Part shown: piece after piece, positions 32,604-39,258 of the stretch
Position numbering within the stretch: the stretch's first letter is position 1
Layout: every line of letters begins with the position of its first letter
NCBI GenBank assembly: GCA_002071385.1
Contig: MWFB01000018.1
Coordinates: 1 to 40,013 of the forward strand
Direction: 5' to 3'
Length of the DNA stretch: 40,013 bases
Source of the DNA: Bacteroidetes bacterium ADurb.Bin013
Lineage (GTDB): Bacteria > Bacteroidota > Bacteroidia > Bacteroidales > UBA932
Notes under the pieces: generated by a model
The model's database searches: none
The model's input: only the letters and a program-made list of their open reading frames with translations
Told to the model about the DNA's origin: nothing
Made by a program: the position numbers and the translations under genes

Positions 32604-33677
32604 ATGAGCCATCCTATCATCATAGCAGGCCCCTGCAGTGCCGAAACACGGGAACAAGTATGGTCAGCAGCCAGACAGCTGGCAGCATTCAGGCTTCCCC
32701 CCGCGGCCGGAAGCGGGGGCATATCCTTTTTCCGTTCCGGAATATGGAAACCCAGAACGCGTCCCGGCAATTTTGAAGGAATCGGGGAAACGGGACTTCC
32801 CTGGCTGAGCGATGTCCAGAAGGAACTTGGATTACCGGTCTGTACCGAAGTGGCCTCTGCCCGTCATGTTGAGCTGGTGCTCAAGGCAGGACTTCAAGCT
32901 GTCTGGCTGGGTACCCGCACCACAGCCAATCCTTTCCTGGTTGAGGAAATAGCCAAGGCCTTGAAAGGCGCACCCCTTCATGTCTTTGTAAAGAATCCCA
33001 TCAATCCCGACCTGGGGTTGTGGATAGGGGCCGTTCAGCGTGTCCTCAGGTATGGCCCGCAAAAGGTGTATGCCATTCACCGCGGTTTCAGCGATTACCA
33101 TATCGGACAACTGCGCAACGCTCCCCTGTGGCGCATTCCCATTGACTTCAAGGTGCAGCTGCCCGACATCCCCCTGTTGTGCGATCCCTCGCACCTGTCC
33201 GGAGACACCTCCTTTATCCCCGACCTGGCACAAAGGGCTCTGGACCTGAATTTTGACGGATTGATGATAGAGGTGCATCCCTCCCCCGCAGGGGCGCTTA
33301 GTGATGCCGTACAGCAATTCACGCCGGCCGGGTTCGAAAAGATGATGCATTCCCTTTCCTGGAGACGGTCTGCGCCTTCTGAAGACTTGCACTCGGAAGA
33401 AAAAATAATCATTGATGCCATCCGTTCCCGGATAGACGTGCTGGACGAGGACCTGGTGGACCTGCTGGCACAGCGGATGTCGCTTGTGGACCAGATTGGC
33501 CGTGTGAAGAAGCGGGGCGGGATAGGGATTATACAGATAGAGCGGTGGAACGAAGTGTCTTCCAGGACCCGGAAGCAGGCCGCAGATAAAGATCTGGATG
33601 ACAGCTTCATCCAGGAAGTGTACCGGGCCATTCACCAGCAATCCATCAAACGCCAGGAAAAGATAATCCGCGAATGA
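32604..33677 (+). CDS. Bifunctional DAHP synthase/chorismate mutase
   Basis: This 357-residue fusion catalyses the first step of the shikimate pathway and the branch step to prephenate. Residues about 1-250 form a KDPG-aldolase-like (AroAbeta/AroG-type) DAHP synthase: IIIAGPCSAETREQ at the start, WKPRTRPGNFEG, AVWLGTRTTANPF, FVKNPINPDLGLW, PLLCDPSHLSGD and MIEVHPSPAGALSDA. Residues about 265-357 form an AroQ-type chorismate mutase: DAIRSRIDVLDEDLVDLLAQRMSLVDQIGRVKK and a C-terminal YRAIHQQSIKRQEKI. In such fusions prephenate feedback through the mutase domain is known. It overlaps the next gene by 4 bp. Confidence 0.95.
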   Translation: MSHPIIIAGPCSAETREQVWSAARQLAAFRLPPAAGSGGISFFRSGIWKPRTRPGNFEGIGETGLPWLSDVQKELGLPVCTEVASARHVELVLKAGLQAVWLGTRTTANPFLVEEIAKALKGAPLHVFVKNPINPDLGLWIGAVQRVLRYGPQKVYAIHRGFSDYHIGQLRNAPLWRIPIDFKVQLPDIPLLCDPSHLSGDTSFIPDLAQRALDLNFDGLMIEVHPSPAGALSDAVQQFTPAGFEKMMHSLSWRRSAPSEDLHSEEKIIIDAIRSRIDVLDEDLVDLLAQRMSLVDQIGRVKKRGGIGIIQIERWNEVSSRTRKQAADKDLDDSFIQEVYRAIHQQSIKRQEKIIRE

Positions 33678-35335
33678 GCCAGCTGATTTTATCGGAAGAT
33701 TTTTCACAATTGCGCGCGCTTGTTCCCCCGGGAACAAAAACCCTGGTTCTTTATGACAGCCAGGTGACAGAATGGGTGCGGCAGGCCGTGGACCCGTCCT
33801 GGGAGCTGATGGCCCTGGAAGGGGGCGAGACGCTCAAGCAATGGGACCGGGTGGAGCAGACGGTGTCCCGGATGATGGAGATCCTGGCAGACCGTTCCTG
33901 GTTCCTGATAGGCATGGGCGGAGGTACGGTGTGCGATTTCACAGGTTTCCTTGGTTCTGTATACATGCGCGGAATGCCTTTTGGCTTGGTTCCCACCACG
34001 TTGCTTGCTCAGGTGGATGCCGCCCTGGGAGGCAAGAACGGGATACATTTCGGCCCGTACAAAAACATCATCGGGTGCACGCAGCTGCCCCGGTGGGTTT
34101 TCTGCAATCCACAAGTTCTGAAAACACTTCCCCCGGAGGAATTCCGCTGCGGGCTGGCAGAATGTATAAAGCACGGGGCCATCGCCTCGGACTCCTATTT
34201 TAGATTTATTGAGAAGGAAGTTGCACCGTGCAGAGATTTCAGGGAACTGCCGGCCGGGGTGCTGGAGCGGCTGATCCGTGAAAGCCAGGAAATCAAGATG
34301 CACGTGGTGGAAGAGGACCTTTACGAAAAAGGAGTAAGGAAGGCCCTCAATTTCGGACACACGTTCGGACATGCACTGGCCGCCTGTTATCCACAGCTCT
34401 CTCACGGTCAGGCTGTTGCAAAAGGCATGGTCCTGGCAGCCGCGTGTTCGGCGGACAGGGGCCTTCTGCAGCCGCAACAGGCACAGCGCCTGCTGCAGCT
34501 GCTGGTTTCCTGCGGCCTGGATCCTGTGCTCCCCTGCCGCGAAAGGGACATCATCCCACACATGCTGCACGACAAGAAAAAACGCGGCAGGGACCTGGAC
34601 CTTGTTTTGCTTGCGGGGATTGGCCAATACAAGCTGGTGAGCGATCCGGTGGAACTATGGACCAACCGGGCACAAAACCCCGGGGTAAGCCTGGACTCGG
34701 TCTGCAACAGGGAAGTCCCGGCATGGCTGGACAAGGCACCCTGGGTTGAATTGCGCCTGGACCTTGCAGGGGATATTCCCGCGGTTGGCATGGTGGCCCT
34801 GCGTGTGCAATGCCTGGGTAAAGAAAGGAAGCTTATGCTCACCTATCCGGTTGTCCCCGATAATGAAACCATTCCGGAAACACTTGCAGAAATGGTATCC
34901 TGGGGTGTGGGGTGGGTGGATATCCCTCTGGATGCATCCCGGGGATATGTACAGGAACTCACTGCCCTGGCGCGTGAACAAGGGGTTCAGGTGATACGTT
35001 CATTACATGTTCCTGAAAACAATCCCGGGGGAATTTCCCGGGAAGACCAGCTGGACAAGGTTGCAGAAAAGGCATTTGCAGAAGGGGCTGATTTTCTGAA
35101 AATAGCTATTCATACAGCGAATCCACAGGAATCGGATGTATTGCTTGCCTGGTGCGACAGGCAGAACCGGAAGGCGGAGGTGCCGTTCAGGACCACCCTG
35201 ATGATCATGGGGCCGGACGCGCTGCGCTCAAGGAAGCATGCCCTGCGCAACGGGTATCCTTTTGTATATGCGGCTCCTTCGGCAGACCGGGCTACGGCTC
35301 CCGGACAACCAGCTTTTCAAGAACTTGATCTGTAG
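33674..35335 (+). CDS. aroB: Fused 3-dehydroquinate synthase / type I 3-dehydroquinate dehydratase
   Basis: This single 553-residue frame covers two consecutive shikimate steps. Residues 1 to about 340 are dehydroquinate synthase: MGGGTVCDFTGFLGSVYMRG, TTLLAQVDAALGGKNG, LAECIKHG with metal ligand Glu163, NFGHTFGH with His229, and LSHGQAVAKGM with His244. Residues about 350-553 look like a type I dehydratase: VELRLD with Glu359 and Arg361, IRSLH with His445, the Schiff-base lysine Lys476 in ADFLKIAIHTANP, and the lid TAPGQPAFQEL with Gln545. The dehydratase half is short (about 200 residues), and its usual Arg/Glu pair after the second strand (FTxRSxxEGG) reads LTYPVVPDNE, so activity is likely but unproven. 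Its 3' end overlaps the Kdo transferase gene by 44 bp. Confidence 0.9.
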   Translation: MSQLILSEDFSQLRALVPPGTKTLVLYDSQVTEWVRQAVDPSWELMALEGGETLKQWDRVEQTVSRMMEILADRSWFLIGMGGGTVCDFTGFLGSVYMRGMPFGLVPTTLLAQVDAALGGKNGIHFGPYKNIIGCTQLPRWVFCNPQVLKTLPPEEFRCGLAECIKHGAIASDSYFRFIEKEVAPCRDFRELPAGVLERLIRESQEIKMHVVEEDLYEKGVRKALNFGHTFGHALAACYPQLSHGQAVAKGMVLAAACSADRGLLQPQQAQRLLQLLVSCGLDPVLPCRERDIIPHMLHDKKKRGRDLDLVLLAGIGQYKLVSDPVELWTNRAQNPGVSLDSVCNREVPAWLDKAPWVELRLDLAGDIPAVGMVALRVQCLGKERKLMLTYPVVPDNETIPETLAEMVSWGVGWVDIPLDASRGYVQELTALAREQGVQVIRSLHVPENNPGGISREDQLDKVAEKAFAEGADFLKIAIHTANPQESDVLLAWCDRQNRKAEVPFRTTLMIMGPDALRSRKHALRNGYPFVYAAPSADRATAPGQPAFQELDL

Positions 35336-36473
35336 CCCCAATATTATCCAGCACATACACACCCGCTGCTTTTCCTGCCTTTTCACGCAGGGTGGGATCT
35401 GCCAGCCAGCGTTTGAGGGCTTCCAGCATCGTATTGTAATCACGGAAATCTGCAGCCGCACGTAAGGCTTTCAGGTCGCAGGCTTCCTTGAATTTTTCAT
35501 AATTAGGACCAAAGAGAATGGGTTTTGAGTGAACAGCCGCTTCCAGGGTATTGTGGATTCCGGAGGGATTGAATCCACCGCCAATATAGCAGACCGTTCC
35601 GTGACGGTACAACGAGGAGAGCACACCTATGCTGTCAATCACCAGGATTTTGGGCGGCGGGCCTTGTTCCGCCCGGGAAAAGAATACCGGCTTCCACCGG
35701 GAGAACAGGCGCCGGAGGGACTCCAGGTGTGCAACACCGACCTGGTGCGGGGCCAGGACGATCTGCAACTCCGGAATATCTCCTGCCAGGCGTTCCAGCA
35801 GGGTTTCATCTTCAGGCCAGGTACTGCCGGCTATCAGTACGGGTTCCCTTACCAGCTGAAGAAACAGGGGAGGTGTCTTGTCATGGGGGATGTTGCAGCC
35901 CACGCTGTCAAAACGCGTATCGCCCGCCACCGTTATTTCTCGTGGGGGATTCCTTAGGGCAGACAGGAGCCGGAGGGAGCGTTCGTCCTGTACGAAAATA
36001 TGTGTAAAACAGGCCAGCATGCGACGGAACGGGGCCCCGTATTTCTTGAAGAAGAGCTGTTCGGGCCTGAAACGGGCCGAAACCAGGTACGTGGGGATTC
36101 CCCTTTTTTTCAGGGTTGTCAGGTAAAAATACCAGAATTCATATTTTATAAATACCGCAGCGCAGGGATTTGTCAGGTCCAGGAACCTGCGGGCATTGCG
36201 GGGTGTGTCCAGGGGTAGGTAAAACACATGATCGGCAAGAGGTGTGTTTTTCCGGATCTCGTAGCCGGATGGGGAGAAAAAAGTAAGCAGGATCTTTTTA
36301 TCCGGGTGCCTCTGCCTGAACGCTTCCAGCACCGTCCTTCCCTGTTCGAATTCACCCAGTGATGCGCAATGCATCCAAAGGGGCGACACTTTCTGTGCCC
36401 CATTCCCGAAGGCGGCCGCAAGTCTTTTCCACTGTCCCCTCCTTCCGCTGATAAACTGCAGTGTCTTGTTCAT
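35292..36473 (-). CDS. waaA: 3-deoxy-D-manno-octulosonic acid (Kdo) transferase, N-terminal anchor missing
   Basis: This GT30 enzyme adds Kdo to lipid A precursor at the inner membrane. The 393 residues show the catalytic HCASLGEFEQG with Glu41, ILLTFFSPSGYEIRKN, VSARFRPEQLFFKKYG, GSTWPEDETLL, and the C-terminal donor site GGGFNPSGIHNTLEAAVHSKPILFGPNYEKFKEA. Bacteroidota homologues, as I remember them, begin with a hydrophobic segment of about 20-25 residues before the LxxGRRG-like region. Here the protein starts directly at MNKTLQFISGRRGQ, and an in-frame TAG lies eight codons upstream, so the anchor is not encoded. The promoter box at 36478-36485 gives a leaderless mRNA. Confidence 0.92.
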   Translation of the reverse strand: MNKTLQFISGRRGQWKRLAAAFGNGAQKVSPLWMHCASLGEFEQGRTVLEAFRQRHPDKKILLTFFSPSGYEIRKNTPLADHVFYLPLDTPRNARRFLDLTNPCAAVFIKYEFWYFYLTTLKKRGIPTYLVSARFRPEQLFFKKYGAPFRRMLACFTHIFVQDERSLRLLSALRNPPREITVAGDTRFDSVGCNIPHDKTPPLFLQLVREPVLIAGSTWPEDETLLERLAGDIPELQIVLAPHQVGVAHLESLRRLFSRWKPVFFSRAEQGPPPKILVIDSIGVLSSLYRHGTVCYIGGGFNPSGIHNTLEAAVHSKPILFGPNYEKFKEACDLKALRAAADFRDYNTMLEALKRWLADPTLREKAGKAAGVYVLDNIGATDQVLEKLVVREP

Positions 36474-36477
36474 GGCA

Positions 36478-36485
36478 TAAAGATA
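36478..36485 (-). promoter_or_regulatory. -7 promoter box, leaderless type, for the Kdo transferase gene
   Basis: The minus strand reads TATCTTTA, four bases (TGCC), ATG at 36473. Confidence 0.5.
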
Positions 36486-36498
36486 GGCTAAAAAGACC

Positions 36499-36506
36499 TA
36501 CCTTTA
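36499..36506 (+). promoter_or_regulatory. -7 promoter box, leaderless type, for the PHP-type protein
   Basis: TACCTTTA, four bases (CAGC), ATG at 36511. It is paired with 36478-36485 inside a 37-bp divergent gap. Confidence 0.5.
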
Positions 36507-36510
36507 CAGC

Positions 36511-37740
36511 ATGGGCAGGAAACAGGAAAAAGTGCGCTTCTGGATACCGGCAGGAATTCTTGTACTGCTTTTTTTCCTTGCGCGCCAGATGCCGCTCTAT
36601 GAACCGGCTCCCGAAGATCCTTTCACCGGAACGTACTGGTATAATCCGTATGGGAACGTTACACCCGGCGGACAGTGGCTCAGGAGCAATTTTCACGCCC
36701 ACTCCAACTCGTGGAAATTTATCACAAACGGGAAGGACAATACTGTCGGGGACATAGTGACCACCTACGACTCGCTGGGGTATGACATCATTGGGGTGTC
36801 AGATTATCAACACATTACAGACACCAGGACGGTAGTGCCGGCTACCGGAACGGAAGCCACGAAAAACAGGCTGTTCATTCCTGTGTATGAGCATGGTTTC
36901 AATGTATGCAAAACGCACCAGGGAACCATCGGGGCCCGCATGGTATACTGGAATGACTATGTGCTGCCCCAGACACGCTCACAGAAGCAACACATCCTTG
37001 AACAACTGGGCGAACGTTCGGAGCTTGTGGTCCTGCACCATCCCGCATGGATGGGCGGCTACAGCAAAAAGGATGTGCGCCGTCTATCCGGGTACGATCT
37101 TTTTGAGGTGCTCAATGATTTCTGGATATCGGAAGAGCTGTGGGACGTGGCGCTGTCATCGGGCAAACCGGCCATGCTCATTGCAGGTGACGATGCGCAT
37201 AATGTTTTCAAACCCACCGACCTTGCCAGGGACCTGACCATGATCCATGCCGGGGCGCAGGATCCTTTAGCTCCGGAAGATGTTTACCGGGCACTCAAAA
37301 CAGGTGCGGCCTACGGCATTGAGGTGACCCGAAGCGTGGCAAGGGGTTCCGTGGTTCAAAAGCGCGCCTGCCTGGACGCCCTCCCCGTTCTGCAATCCTG
37401 CCGCATACAGGGAGACAGCCTGGTTGTGGTCCTGAGCGGGAAGGCACGGCAATTCCACTTTATCGGCCAGGACGGCGCTTTGCTCAAAAGCGTCCCGGCC
37501 GGAGCCGACATGGCCGCAGATGCAGCCGGCTCGGCGCACACCCCGGACAATGCCGCAGGGGTTGCGGATTCCGCGTTTTACCTGTTGCAGGAGCAGGACC
37601 GTTACGTGCGGGTGAAGATCGCCCTGCCCGATAGTTCGCACATCTACCTGAATCCTGTGATGCGCACTATGGAAAAGAATAAAAAACCACCCATGCCTCC
37701 TGTCCGGAAACGCCGCCTATTTACTATCTTTGACACATGA
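36511..37740 (+). CDS. Membrane-anchored PHP-domain metallohydrolase-like protein
   Basis: The 409 residues begin with a basic N-terminus and a single membrane helix (about 10-25), so the rest is predicted periplasmic. The PHP-type metal-binding pattern is present: NFHAHSNSW (His62, His64), GVSDYQHI (Asp98, His101), PVYEHG (Glu127, His128), VVLHHPAW (His176, His177), and IAGDDAHN (Asp227, His230). The fold includes polymerase-associated phosphoesterases and the CehA/McbA-like hydrolases; a phosphoester or amide substrate cannot be chosen from sequence. The last ~110 residues form a less conserved, Ala/Asp-rich region. The stop overlaps mlaE by 4 bp, and the mlaE promoter box lies within its final codons. 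Confidence 0.8.
   Translation: MGRKQEKVRFWIPAGILVLLFFLARQMPLYEPAPEDPFTGTYWYNPYGNVTPGGQWLRSNFHAHSNSWKFITNGKDNTVGDIVTTYDSLGYDIIGVSDYQHITDTRTVVPATGTEATKNRLFIPVYEHGFNVCKTHQGTIGARMVYWNDYVLPQTRSQKQHILEQLGERSELVVLHHPAWMGGYSKKDVRRLSGYDLFEVLNDFWISEELWDVALSSGKPAMLIAGDDAHNVFKPTDLARDLTMIHAGAQDPLAPEDVYRALKTGAAYGIEVTRSVARGSVVQKRACLDALPVLQSCRIQGDSLVVVLSGKARQFHFIGQDGALLKSVPAGADMAADAAGSAHTPDNAAGVADSAFYLLQEQDRYVRVKIALPDSSHIYLNPVMRTMEKNKKPPMPPVRKRRLFTIFDT
37725..37732 (+). promoter_or_regulatory. -7 promoter box, leaderless type, for mlaE-mlaF
   Basis: TATCTTTG, four bases (ACAC), ATG at 37737. It lies inside the last codons of the PHP-type gene (encoding TIFDT) and would give mlaEF its own transcript. Confidence 0.5.
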
Positions 37741-38483
37741 TCAAAAAAACCTTTGAACTGATAGGGGAATACATCCTGCTCATGAAGCGGGTGTTCACCA
37801 GGCCGGAAAAATGGAAGATTTTCTGGAAACAGTGCGTGATGGAAACCGAAAAACTGGGAATGACTTCCATTTCATTGATAGGGGTTATTTCCATTGCCAT
37901 TGGAGCCGTGCTTGTCATCCAGACTGCCTACAACATTGAGAATCCGTTCATTCCCAAAATGTACGTGGGATACATGGTTCGGGAAAGCCTGATCCTGGAG
38001 TTCTCCTGTACCATGGTGGCCCTGATCCTGGCCGGCAAGGTGGGGTCCAACATTTCTTCCGACATTGGCACCATGCGGTTGACAGAGCAGATAGATGCCA
38101 TGGAAATGATGGGCATCAACTCGGCCAATTACCTGATATTGCCCAAAGTGGTGTCGGTGTGCCTGTTCAATCCCCTGCTCATGCTGTTCAGTTTCATGAT
38201 AGGCATCCTGGGGGGCTGGCTGATAGTGGCCGCCACCGGAATGATCACCCTGAGCCAGTATGCCACCGGGTTGCGTTTTGCCTTCAACGGGTACTATATT
38301 GTGTATGCCATTACCAAAATGGTTGCATTCAGCTTTATCATTGTGACCGTTTCTGCCCTTTACGGGTATTCTCCCAAGGAGAATTCCATGGAAGTGGGCC
38401 GTGCCAGCACCCGCTCCATTGTGGCCATCTGCCTGCTGATCCTGATAGTTGACCTGCTCCTGACCCAATTAATGCTGAACTGA
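37737..38483 (+). CDS. mlaE: MlaE-family ABC transporter permease
   Basis: MlaE is the inner-membrane permease of the MCE-type phospholipid transporter that keeps outer-membrane lipid asymmetry. The 248 residues show the family's N-terminal amphipathic and elbow helices, GVISIAIGAVLVIQTAYNI, and five membrane helices. The conserved loop ILEFSCTMVALILAGKVGSNISSDIGTMRLTEQIDAMEMMGINSANYLILPKV carries the GxxxAEIGTMxxxEQIDA-type signature. It is followed 19 bp later by its ATPase. No MCE substrate-binding gene (mlaD) follows in the window. Confidence 0.94.
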   Translation: MIKKTFELIGEYILLMKRVFTRPEKWKIFWKQCVMETEKLGMTSISLIGVISIAIGAVLVIQTAYNIENPFIPKMYVGYMVRESLILEFSCTMVALILAGKVGSNISSDIGTMRLTEQIDAMEMMGINSANYLILPKVVSVCLFNPLLMLFSFMIGILGGWLIVAATGMITLSQYATGLRFAFNGYYIVYAITKMVAFSFIIVTVSALYGYSPKENSMEVGRASTRSIVAICLLILIVDLLLTQLMLN

Positions 38484-38502
38484 CCCCTTAGATCCGGAAG
38501 TG

Positions 38503-39258
38503 ATGATATCTGTACAGAACATAAACAAATTCTTTGGCCCGCAGCAGGTGCTGTCAGACATATCGGTGGATTTTGAGGAAGGAAAGACAAACCTGATCAT
38601 TGGGGCGAGCGGGTCGGGCAAGACCGTGCTGCTCAAAGCCATTGCCGGCCTGCATACGATAGATTCGGGCAGGATTTTCTACGATAAGACTGATTTTACC
38701 GGGCTGGGAGAAAAACAGCGAAAAGCCATCCACCAGAGCATGGGCATGCTCTTCCAGGGAGCCGCCCTGTTTGACTTTGCCACGGCACGGGAAAATGTCC
38801 GTTTTCCGCTGGACTTTTTCACGGACTGGTCCCTGGCCAGGAAAAACGACAGGGTTGATTTCTGCCTGAACCGTGTGAACCTGGGCGACATAGGGGACAA
38901 GTACCCGTCAGAACTGAGTGGCGGGATGCAAAAGAGGGTGGGGATAGCACGTGCCATAGCAATGAATCCCCGGTACCTGTTCTGTGATGAACCCAATTCG
39001 GGCCTGGACCCGCAGACGGCCATCGTGATAGACCGCCTGATCAGTGAACTGACCCACGAATTCAAAATGACCACCATCATCAACACCCATGACATGAACT
39101 CGGTGATGGCCATAGGTGAAAAAGTGGTGTTTCTCTACCAGGGGAAAAAAGAATGGGAAGGTAGCAAGGAAGGTGTCCTGCAGGCCAACAACAAAGCCCT
39201 GAACGATTTTGTGTTTGCCTCGGAAATGGCCCGGCTCCTGAAGGAACCTAGATCCTGA
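38503..39258 (+). CDS. mlaF: MlaF-type ABC transporter ATP-binding protein
   Basis: This ATPase drives the MlaE permease. It has 251 residues from MISVQNINKFFGPQQVLSDI; a GTG one codon earlier (38500) is possible. Walker A is GASGSGKT at 34-41, the Q-loop is in GMLFQGAALFD, the ABC signature is LSGGMQKRVGIARAI, Walker B is RYLFCDEPNSGLDP, and the H-switch is NTHDMNS. GMLFQGAALFD and SGGMQKRVGIARA are typical of the Mla/Ttg2A subfamily rather than other importers. Its last 11 bases overlap the convergent outer-membrane gene, so the operon ends here without mlaD. Confidence 0.94.
   Translation: MISVQNINKFFGPQQVLSDISVDFEEGKTNLIIGASGSGKTVLLKAIAGLHTIDSGRIFYDKTDFTGLGEKQRKAIHQSMGMLFQGAALFDFATARENVRFPLDFFTDWSLARKNDRVDFCLNRVNLGDIGDKYPSELSGGMQKRVGIARAIAMNPRYLFCDEPNSGLDPQTAIVIDRLISELTHEFKMTTIINTHDMNSVMAIGEKVVFLYQGKKEWEGSKEGVLQANNKALNDFVFASEMARLLKEPRS

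Noticed and set aside
36474-36560. Frameshifted N-terminal anchor for the Kdo transferase
   Set aside because: None of the upstream minus-strand frames encodes a hydrophobic segment before a stop, so a simple frameshift does not restore an anchor.
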